64,000 bases of DNA from Algoriphagus formosus (GTDB lineage: Bacteria; Bacteroidota; Bacteroidia; Cytophagales; Cyclobacteriaceae): positions 1,207,267 through 1,271,266 of the forward strand of contig NZ_NIUC01000002.1 of NCBI RefSeq assembly GCF_002807035.1. Reading direction: 5' to 3'. Made by a program: the position numbers and the translations under genes. The notes under the pieces were generated by a model. That model was not told where the DNA came from and ran no database searches. It worked only from the letters and a program-made list of their open reading frames with translations. This document shows positions 57,880-64,000 of the stretch, piece by piece. Within the stretch, counting starts at the first letter, position 1. The number at the start of each line of letters is the position of its first letter.

Positions 57880-58596
57880 TCATCGAAAATCAGCCGTTTG
57901 TTTTTCTTTTACCTCCCAAAGTCTCCACCAAGGGGTCCCGGGTGAGTCATGATGCTCGTAGTGATATCCGAAAAAGTAGCAGCTCAAAAAAGCCCATAAA
58001 TGATTTTTAGGCTGGGAGTGTGAGTGATGCTCATTGTCACTTTCACCCCGATGCGGTAAATAAGTTCCAAAGTAAAAAAGCTGTAAGGTGGAAAGAATTG
58101 CAGGTAACATCCAGAAGACAATTAGATTTTCTGTTGGGAGAAAAAGCTTCAGAATATTGAAAGTAACAGCCATCAAGAGAATCTGCCAAATAGTAACGTA
58201 TTGGCGGATGAAGGATAAGTACCAAAGGAAGAAGTTGCCGGAAGCATGGTAGTCAGGGTCCTTGTCAGTGGCTACGTAGCGATGATGCTCGTGATGCTTT
58301 GGGAATAACTTCCAATAGAAGTTGTATGAAAACAAAAGGGCAGAAATCCAACCGGTAAAGTGGTTCCAGCGCTTGTCTGAAGAGACGATCCCGTGCATGG
58401 CATCATGGGCTGTGATAAATAGTCCTGTATAGAGATGTGTCTGTATCAGGATTCCGAGGTAGGTCCACGGGCTTTTCCAGCTTAACTCAAAATTCATCCA
58501 AAAAACCAGGCTAATCGCCCAAAGAATAATGATGGACCAAGCGATGATCAGTCCAAGAGGGTCTATTTTTCTGGAAATTGATTGAGTACTAGCCAT
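57880..58596 (-). CDS. crtW: Beta-carotene ketolase, CrtW type
   Basis: This encodes 238 residues of a membrane di-iron desaturase-fold enzyme with four hydrophobic segments. His motifs match CrtW: ITAHDAMHG, FPKHHEHHRY, LPHRGESDNEHHSHSQ and GYHYEHHDSPGTPWWRLW. It would add 4-keto groups to beta-carotene (to canthaxanthin or related ketocarotenoids). It is the last gene of the carotenoid operon, 53 bp after ispH. Confidence 0.88.
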   Translation of the reverse strand: MASTQSISRKIDPLGLIIAWSIIILWAISLVFWMNFELSWKSPWTYLGILIQTHLYTGLFITAHDAMHGIVSSDKRWNHFTGWISALLFSYNFYWKLFPKHHEHHRYVATDKDPDYHASGNFFLWYLSFIRQYVTIWQILLMAVTFNILKLFLPTENLIVFWMLPAILSTLQLFYFGTYLPHRGESDNEHHSHSQPKNHLWAFLSCYFFGYHYEHHDSPGTPWWRLWEVKEKQTADFR

Positions 58597-58649
58597 GAAT
58601 AAGGCTTGATTAGCGAGTGAATTGGTCGTGTGAATCTACGCTAAAACGA

Positions 58650-59501
58650 TCAATAGGTAAGAATTCGTTCCCGAACTTGCTCCATTAGCCACATGGGCGT
58701 GGAGGTAGCGCCGCAAATACCGACCGTATCATTGGTGTCAAACCAAGAAGGTTCGATTTGGTCTGGATTGGAGACAAAATACGTGTTTGGGTTTTTTTCC
58801 TTGCAGACATTGTACAAGACCTTGCCATTGGAAGACTTGGTTCCGCTTACAAAAACAATTTTGTTGTATTTGTCTGCAAACTCCCGGAGCTCTTTGTCTC
58901 TATTCGATACCTGACGACAAATAGTATCATTGGTGTTGACAGTGATACCGTTTTCTCGAAGGATTTGATTGATTTCGTAAAATTTATCGGTACTCTTGGT
59001 CGTCTGACTGTAGAGTGTCATATTTTTTGGAAGGGTGGCGATATCAAGCTCAGAAATATCCTGAAATACCACCGCTTTGTTATTGGTCTGACCTAGTAGT
59101 CCAATTACCTCTGCATGCCCATGCTTTCCGTAGATATAAATGGTCTCATCCTTGTCAAAGGAATTTTTGATACGGTTTTGCAACTTCAAAACTACTGGAC
59201 AGGAAGCATCAATCAGAGTGAGGTTGTTTTGTATGGATAGTTCGTAAGTGGATGGCGGTTCTCCGTGTGCCCGAATCAGAACTTTTTCGTTGCGAAGGTT
59301 TTTGAGCTCTTCATGATCAATGATTTTGAGGCCTTTTCTGGTCAGTCGATTGACCTCCTCATCATTGTGGACAATATCTCCCAGGCAGTATAGATAGCCC
59401 TGTTCGTCCAAAATCTCCTCTGCCATTTCAATAGCATAGACCACTCCGAAACAGAAGCCTGAGTGTTGGTCGATTTCTACATGGAGATTTTTCATATGCA
59501 A
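58650..59501 (-). CDS. ispH: 4-Hydroxy-3-methylbut-2-enyl diphosphate reductase
   Basis: This encodes 283 residues, the last step of the MEP pathway making IPP and DMAPP. The three cluster Cys are in SGFCFGV (C17), IDASCPVV and GICGATSTPMWLM; KVLIRAHGEPPSTYEL and YGKHGHAEVIGL are also conserved. The gene starts at the base next to the lycopene cyclase stop; ATG 59,495 is an alternative start. Its presence inside the carotenoid operon links isoprenoid supply to pigment synthesis. Confidence 0.95.
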   Translation of the reverse strand: MHMKNLHVEIDQHSGFCFGVVYAIEMAEEILDEQGYLYCLGDIVHNDEEVNRLTRKGLKIIDHEELKNLRNEKVLIRAHGEPPSTYELSIQNNLTLIDASCPVVLKLQNRIKNSFDKDETIYIYGKHGHAEVIGLLGQTNNKAVVFQDISELDIATLPKNMTLYSQTTKSTDKFYEINQILRENGITVNTNDTICRQVSNRDKELREFADKYNKIVFVSGTKSSNGKVLYNVCKEKNPNTYFVSNPDQIEPSWFDTNDTVGICGATSTPMWLMEQVRERILTY

Positions 59502-60212
59502 TTAACTTGAGATCGGTTGAATTGTTTTTTGACTACGAATGCCTTCAAAGAAGCTGATATTCATCAGCAGCAAGGTCATCGAATAAATACTGTCCTCAAT
59601 GGGCACAGTCCAGATGCGAATTCCCAAGTTTTCTGCATTGTTGTAGATCACTACAGGCTCTTCAGTTACTCCCCCAGTCAAAATACCATTGCAAAGAAAA
59701 AAGGGAATTAAATGAACGAAGTAAGCAAATATAAATTTGCCTAAATACTTATCATTAAATATCAGAAAATGAATCAATAAGGCAAGGCCTCCTACCAGAA
59801 AGTTTACAGAGGTGTACCACTTGTCCAAATGCAGAAGACCAAAACCAATCAGGAATGGCACCATAATGTAGACAAACGGCTTACCCAAATCCTGCAAGGG
59901 ATCGGAAGGGAAAAAGTAAATAAGAACCTCATAAATGAAGATACAGGCAAAGGGAATTACCAGGAAGAATAGCCACTCTTCTACGGGTAAATTTATCAAA
60001 TAGAGCCCAGAGATGTAGGTGGGATTAAATTCCCACACGCCCATATTGGTAAACCAGACATCCCAAATCAAGAAGAAGGCGGCCGTAATGAGCATCCCGG
60101 GTAGAATCATTCCCCATTTACTCGCATAGCGGATCCTGTGCTCAAAAGACTGAGCTAAAGGGTAGGAAATTGCAAATAGCAAAACACCGAAATACAGATA
60201 CTTTTCCATCAA
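59502..60212 (-). CDS. Lycopene cyclase, fused CrtYcd type
   Basis: This encodes 236 residues with about six or seven transmembrane helices. Two copies of the heterodimeric cyclase motif are present: NLPVEEWLFF (about 73) and VPIEDSIYS (about 205), as expected of the fused CrtYc-CrtYd cyclases of Bacteroidota. It makes beta-carotene from lycopene. The start overlaps crtB by four bases. Confidence 0.88.
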   Translation of the reverse strand: MMEKYLYFGVLLFAISYPLAQSFEHRIRYASKWGMILPGMLITAAFFLIWDVWFTNMGVWEFNPTYISGLYLINLPVEEWLFFLVIPFACIFIYEVLIYFFPSDPLQDLGKPFVYIMVPFLIGFGLLHLDKWYTSVNFLVGGLALLIHFLIFNDKYLGKFIFAYFVHLIPFFLCNGILTGGVTEEPVVIYNNAENLGIRIWTVPIEDSIYSMTLLLMNISFFEGIRSQKTIQPISS

Positions 60213-61051
60213 CTTATTCCAAGTTTGGTTCCGAAATAGGTTCCGACCAAAAGGGAAAGCTTTTGAGAATTTGGAATCCGAATACGTCGCTGGGTAATTA
60301 CCTCAGGGGACAGGCCCTTTATTTTATCAAAAAGCTTTTGATAGTACAAATAGGCGACTTTTACCCCAAGCTTTGCACCATCCGGTAAGGCTTCAATCCC
60401 TACCAGTGCTTCATCAAAATCCTGCTGAATATCCTTTTCAATTTCTGTTTTCACCAATTGATCGAAAAGCTGAAAATCTACACCCGGAAAATAGACACGT
60501 CCTCGCTCTTCATAGTCACTTTTCAGATCTCGCAAGAAGTTTACTTTTTGAAATGCTGCTCCCAATTTGCAAGCAGGTTCTTTGAGCCGCTCATAGTAAG
60601 CTGTATCCTCCCCGCAAAAGACTTTCAGACACATCAGTCCAACTACTTCGGCCGAACCGTAGATATATTCTTTGTATTTGGAATCATTGTATTTCTTGAA
60701 ATCCAGATCCATCTCCATACTGTGGAGAAAAGCCTCGATCAGATCCAGATCAATCTTATACTGATTGACGATGAGTTGAAATGCGTGTAGAACTGGATTA
60801 AGCGAGATTTTCTTTTCGATAGCCTCATAGGTGTCAGCTTTGAAGCGTTCTAGAAGACTTGCTTTATCCTGATCGTGAAAGGTATCTACGATTTCATCCG
60901 CATAGCGTACAAAACCATAAATAGCATAGATGGGCAAGTGAAATTTCTTGTCCAGTGTTTTGATCCCTAAAGTAAAGCTAGTACTGTATCGCTGAGTAAT
61001 CAGTCTACTGCACTCAAGGGTAGTTTGGTCAAAAAGTTCTTTAGCATCCAT
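60209..61051 (-). CDS. crtB: Phytoene synthase
   Basis: This encodes 280 residues. Both Asp-rich motifs for prenyl-diphosphate binding are present: YADEIVDTFHD (about 50) and a later NFLRDLKSDYEERGRVYFP. It condenses two geranylgeranyl diphosphates to phytoene. Length is usual. It is coupled by ATGA overlap to the cyclase gene downstream and lies 21 bp after crtI. Confidence 0.93.
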   Translation of the reverse strand: MDAKELFDQTTLECSRLITQRYSTSFTLGIKTLDKKFHLPIYAIYGFVRYADEIVDTFHDQDKASLLERFKADTYEAIEKKISLNPVLHAFQLIVNQYKIDLDLIEAFLHSMEMDLDFKKYNDSKYKEYIYGSAEVVGLMCLKVFCGEDTAYYERLKEPACKLGAAFQKVNFLRDLKSDYEERGRVYFPGVDFQLFDQLVKTEIEKDIQQDFDEALVGIEALPDGAKLGVKVAYLYYQKLFDKIKGLSPEVITQRRIRIPNSQKLSLLVGTYFGTKLGIS

Positions 61052-61072
61052 CGCTATAATATACCCATTTAT

Positions 61073-62557
61073 TTACAGATTGTTTTCTTTCATCACCTCA
61101 TTTGCTACCACTCCTCCCGAAATGAGTGAAGGTGGTACCCCTGGTCCAGGGACGGTGAGTTGACCTGTGTAATACAAATTTCGGACATTTTTGTTTTTCA
61201 AGGCTGGCTTCAAAATCGCCGTTTGGGTCAAGGTATTTGCAAGCCCATAAGCATTTCCCTTGAAGGCATGGTAGTCAGCTTTGAAGTCTGAGTGTGCATA
61301 GGAGCGCTTGTAAATCACATGAGATCGAACTTCCTGACCAGTGATGGTTTCCAGCCTGTCCATGATGATATTGTAGTATTTCTCTCGCATCTCCTCACTA
61401 TCCTCCAAATCTGGAGCCAAAGGAATCAATAGAAACATGTTTTCTTTTCCTTCGGGAGCCACTGTCGGGTCGGTAATGGAAGGAACCGAAGCATAGAAAA
61501 GCGGTCGCTCGGGCCATCTTGGATTTTTGTAAATAGCATCTGCATGTGGTCCAAGCGGCTCATCAAAGAATAAATTATGATGGCGCAGATTGTCCAGCTT
61601 TTTGTCAATTCCCAAATAAAAGAGCAAACTCGACGGAGCCATCACACGCTTATCCCAATATTCTTCGGAGTAGTTGCTATATTTTGGATTGACAAGATGC
61701 TTGTCTACGTGATGATAGTCAGCACCTGCTACCACGACATCAGCCTCGATTTTTTCACCGTTGACCAGGCGTATTCTTTTGGCTACCCCGTTTTCAATTT
61801 CGATTTCTTCTACTTCCGCATCGTATTGGATGCTTACACCTTTTTCTTCGGCGAGACTCACCATTCCTTTGATGATTTCATGCATCCCTTTTTTGGGATA
61901 CCAGGTACCCAAAGCAATGTCTGCATAGTTCATGAGGGAATAAAGTGCAGGAATGTTTTCAGCAGTTTCACCCAAAAACAATACAGGGAACTCCATCAGT
62001 CGGATGATTTCTTCAGACTTGAAGAATTTTCGTACGTGCTTAGCCATGGATTGGAAAATATCCATCCGCACCATATCTACGAGAAGCCCCGGAGAAGCAA
62101 ATTCAAGGAGTGATCGGCTAGGTCTTTTGACCAAGTCATGAATGCCGACCTCATATTTGTATTTGGCTTGTGCTAAAAACTCATCGAGCTGCTTGCCTGC
62201 GCCAGGCTCGATTCCATCAAGCATTTTTTTGAATTCATCCAAGTTGGCCGGGATATCCAAAACCTTATCCTTACCATAAATCACGGCATAGGAAGGATCA
62301 AGCCTTAATAAATCGTAGTAATCAGACGGTTTTTTCCCAAACTTGGCAAAATAATCCTCGAACACATCGGGCATCCAATACCAACTTGGCCCCATATCAA
62401 AAACAAACCCCTGATGTTCGAACTTACGGGCTCGCCCACCGGGGGTACTGTTCTTTTCTAAAAGGGTGACTCTACAACTTTTATTGACTGCTAAGTGGGT
62501 AGCTGCTGACAGTCCGGCAAATCCCGAACCGATAACCACCACATGCTTTTGGTTCAT
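61073..62557 (-). CDS. crtI: Phytoene desaturase
   Basis: This encodes 494 residues. The N-terminal FAD site VVVIGSGFAGLSAATHLA and the GGRARKFEHQGFVFDMGPSW stretch are typical of CrtI, and the C-terminal signature NLYYTGQLTVPGPGVPPSLI with ISGG is complete. It turns phytoene into lycopene in four steps. It starts four bases after the sigma-factor gene. Confidence 0.95.
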   Translation of the reverse strand: MNQKHVVVIGSGFAGLSAATHLAVNKSCRVTLLEKNSTPGGRARKFEHQGFVFDMGPSWYWMPDVFEDYFAKFGKKPSDYYDLLRLDPSYAVIYGKDKVLDIPANLDEFKKMLDGIEPGAGKQLDEFLAQAKYKYEVGIHDLVKRPSRSLLEFASPGLLVDMVRMDIFQSMAKHVRKFFKSEEIIRLMEFPVLFLGETAENIPALYSLMNYADIALGTWYPKKGMHEIIKGMVSLAEEKGVSIQYDAEVEEIEIENGVAKRIRLVNGEKIEADVVVAGADYHHVDKHLVNPKYSNYSEEYWDKRVMAPSSLLFYLGIDKKLDNLRHHNLFFDEPLGPHADAIYKNPRWPERPLFYASVPSITDPTVAPEGKENMFLLIPLAPDLEDSEEMREKYYNIIMDRLETITGQEVRSHVIYKRSYAHSDFKADYHAFKGNAYGLANTLTQTAILKPALKNKNVRNLYYTGQLTVPGPGVPPSLISGGVVANEVMKENNL

Positions 62558-62561
62558 TTGA

Positions 62562-63074
62562 TCAATTTTTGTGTCTATATACTACCAAATCCTCTTTTAG
62601 TAGCTTTCTGGCAATATGGATCCGATTTTTGACAGTTCCAATCGGAATTTGAAGCTTGTCTGCGATTTCATGGTATTTAAAACCTCGGAAGTGCATCATG
62701 AATGGAGTCTTATACACATCGTCCAATTTTTGGATTGCATATTGGATATCGTCCATTGCAAAATTTCCGTAGGCACCATTCTCGATTTGAGAATCGCTAG
62801 AGTTGATATAATGTAGGTTGTCAGTGGTATCGACGAATGTTCCTCTTCTCACCATTCGCTGATAGTTGGTGATAAAGGTGTTTTTCATAATGGTATATAA
62901 CCAAGCCTTCAGGTTGGTTCCTTCCGTGAATTTATCCCGGTTGGTAAAAGCTTTGACCATTGTATCTTGCAGTAGATCATTAGCATCATCCATGTCCCGA
63001 GTCAACTTGAGCGCAAAAGGCTTCAAGGTACTGGACAATTTGTTTAGCGAGTAACTGAATTCTAGAGTCGTCAT
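62562..63074 (-). CDS. ECF sigma factor heading the carotenoid operon
   Basis: This encodes 170 residues from ATG 63,074 (MTTLEFSYSLNKL). An upstream ATG at 63,104 would lie at or before the expected transcript start of the promoter at 63,102-63,131, so the later one is preferred. Region 2 includes MDDANDLLQDTMVKAFTNRD and region 4 MHFRGFKYHEIADKLQIPIG with TVKNRIHIARKLL. No anti-sigma gene is adjacent. It may be a CarQ-like activator of crt genes, or only ride in the operon. Confidence 0.88.
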   Translation of the reverse strand: MTTLEFSYSLNKLSSTLKPFALKLTRDMDDANDLLQDTMVKAFTNRDKFTEGTNLKAWLYTIMKNTFITNYQRMVRRGTFVDTTDNLHYINSSDSQIENGAYGNFAMDDIQYAIQKLDDVYKTPFMMHFRGFKYHEIADKLQIPIGTVKNRIHIARKLLKEDLVVYRHKN

Positions 63075-63101
63075 GGTTGTCGGTTTGTGTTTTTGTTTAA
63101 T

Positions 63102-63131
63102 CAAATGTAATAAGGATTAAACAGAATCCAA
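63102..63131 (-). promoter_or_regulatory. Bacteroidota housekeeping-type promoter of the carotenoid operon
   Basis: On the minus strand TTG (63,131-63,129) is followed after 19 bases by TACATTTG (63,109-63,102), a full match to the -33 TTG / -7 TAnnTTTG consensus. TGTTTAAT or its complement recurs three times around it (63,094-63,175), a possible site for the MerR-type regulator next door. Confidence 0.6.
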
Positions 63132-63223
63132 ATGTTTTGTCTAATTTTTTTAAAAATATATTAAACAAAATAAAATTCTGAAGACTAATCTTGGGCTGTA
63201 TGGCCAATAATGGGGATAAGAGG

Positions 63224-63254
63224 CAAAAAAAGGGCAGCCTGTGAAGATTGCCCT
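63224..63254 (-). terminator. Rho-independent terminator after the MerR-type gene
   Basis: On the minus strand AGGGCA and TGCCCT enclose a 12-base loop and are followed by TTTTTTTG. It separates the regulator's transcript from the carotenoid operon. Confidence 0.7.
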
Positions 63255-63287
63255 TGTTTAAGCTTTTTCAGAAAATGTTATACTTAA

Positions 63288-64000
63288 TTATTTTTCCTGT
63301 GGAACCCGCTCTATTTCCTCAAGTCTTTCCTTGATATCCCGGATGTAATTAAGTTGCTCTACATTAGAAGGAAGTCTCAAATCTTGTCCGATGACCTGAT
63401 ACCCAGATACCAAAATCTTGGCTTCGCTGAACCTTTCGGATAGGTTGTCTAGGTACTCCTGAATCTGCTCTGCACTTGGAGAAGTCGTGACCACTGTCAT
63501 CAAGTAGTCCGGCTGATGCATGGCATAGACGGAGTTTAAGTCTTCGTTCGGAGTATTTTGACCAAGGTAGATGACCTTATGGCCTTTGCTTTTGATCAGG
63601 TAGCAGGCAAATAGTAGCGAAATCTCATGAAGTTCGCCTGCCGGTAGATAAAGCAGAAACTTCTTTCCACCTCCATTAGTCACTTGACCGTCTATTGCCA
63701 CGATGAGCTTTTGACGAACAAGGTTGGAGATAAAGTGCTCTTGGGCGGGATTGATTGCTCCCGTCTGCCATAGCACTCCAATCTTGGACATAAATGGATA
63801 GATAATATTGAGCATGGTCTGCTCAAAGCCCAATTTCAGGATGTTGGAAGAAAGAATCTTGTCGAATCGCTCTTCATCCATTTCGATCATACTGATCGTC
63901 AGGGCATGTATCTGATCATCGTGTGTCAGTGATCGCTCAGTCAGCTTCATCACCTCATCTCGGAGCTCTTGATGCTCCATAGATGCTATTTTACTGATTT
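63288..64000 (-). CDS. MerR-type regulator with B12-binding domain, CarH/LitR-like (N-terminal HTH cut by the window edge)
   Basis: The frame stays open to the window end: the codons before Met 63,980 read ISKIAS, the usual text before the MerR second wing (KISKIASMEHQELRDEVMKL), so the gene continues outside. The visible 237 residues have a four-helix cap with LWQTGAINPAQEHFISN (Trp and Glu-His that contact adenosylcobalamin in CarH) and a Rossmann-type B12 domain with GELHEISLLFACYL, whose His is at the lower-ligand position, and VTTSPSAEQIQ. CarH-type proteins repress carotenoid genes in the dark and release DNA in light. Its place beside the crt operon fits. Confidence 0.82.
   Translation of the reverse strand, partial: ISKIASMEHQELRDEVMKLTERSLTHDDQIHALTISMIEMDEERFDKILSSNILKLGFEQTMLNIIYPFMSKIGVLWQTGAINPAQEHFISNLVRQKLIVAIDGQVTNGGGKKFLLYLPAGELHEISLLFACYLIKSKGHKVIYLGQNTPNEDLNSVYAMHQPDYLMTVVTTSPSAEQIQEYLDNLSERFSEAKILVSGYQVIGQDLRLPSNVEQLNYIRDIKERLEEIERVPQEK

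Noticed and set aside
1..64000. CRISPR array
   Set aside because: No regularly spaced direct repeats were seen; the CHAT protein is therefore not beside a type III-E CRISPR locus in this window.

Overview
The window reads as chromosome of a pigmented, aerobic Bacteroidota bacterium, most likely of the Cytophagales (Cyclobacteriaceae/Algoriphagus-like). The evidence is a SecA of 1126 residues, a TonB receptor with an N-terminal carboxypeptidase-regulatory-like domain, a DUF5916 outer-membrane protein, lipoproteins with acidic residues after the lipidated Cys, a TTG-N19-TAnnTTTG promoter, and a crtI-crtB-crtYcd-ispH-crtW carotenoid operon beside a B12-type MerR regulator. The placement is inferred from gene families, not from a marker tree.

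Positions 1 to about 23,230 are one end of a tailed-phage prophage whose other end lies left of the window. Nearly all its genes are on the minus strand. From the right end they are: divergent repressor-type regulators around an operator-rich gap; a LuxR-type regulator and small early genes; a 973-residue primase-helicase; a cluster of small genes with unusually strong Shine-Dalgarno sites; then the late module (S49 prohead protease, major capsid protein, a glycine-tailed structural protein, a Stealth-like transferase with a histone-H1-like tail, a PLD-fold protein, small and large terminase, portal). Two blocks of AT-rich cargo interrupt it. One is a minus-strand moron (813-2028) ending in its own terminator. 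The other is a plus-strand cassette (12,110-16,519) with a membrane/coiled-coil protein, a Type IIG-like restriction-modification enzyme and a small protein. The right boundary holds a sequence like the 3' end of a tRNA (probably tRNA-Leu), repeated 365 bp downstream on the other side of a GIY-YIG ORF.

Positions 23,679-33,001 hold what looks like a self-contained regulon. It has an ECF sigma factor, a membrane-anchored TPR protein likely to be its anti-sigma factor, and three near-identical promoters (GATGACTTTTT, 16-nt spacer counted from GATGAC, CGATGA). These lie before a secreted TPR-CHAT caspase-like protein, before a serine-hydrolase lipoprotein with the sigma genes downstream, and before an outer-membrane barrel followed by a large lipoprotein. 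This is the best candidate for an undescribed system here.

Positions 33,055-57,807 are mostly housekeeping and envelope genes: MscS channel, MazG-like hydrolase, Tat-exported superoxide dismutase, dapF, secA, an M20 peptidase, an S1/P1 nuclease, a response regulator, a Xre-RES toxin-antitoxin pair, an rRNA m5C methyltransferase, an FAH-family enzyme, a DUF5916 protein, a thioredoxin-like protein, a FemAB-like transferase, a PLP decarboxylase and a TonB receptor. Positions 57,880-64,000 are the carotenoid operon with its own ECF sigma factor and, cut by the window edge, a CarH/LitR-like MerR regulator, which suggests light- and B12-controlled pigment synthesis.
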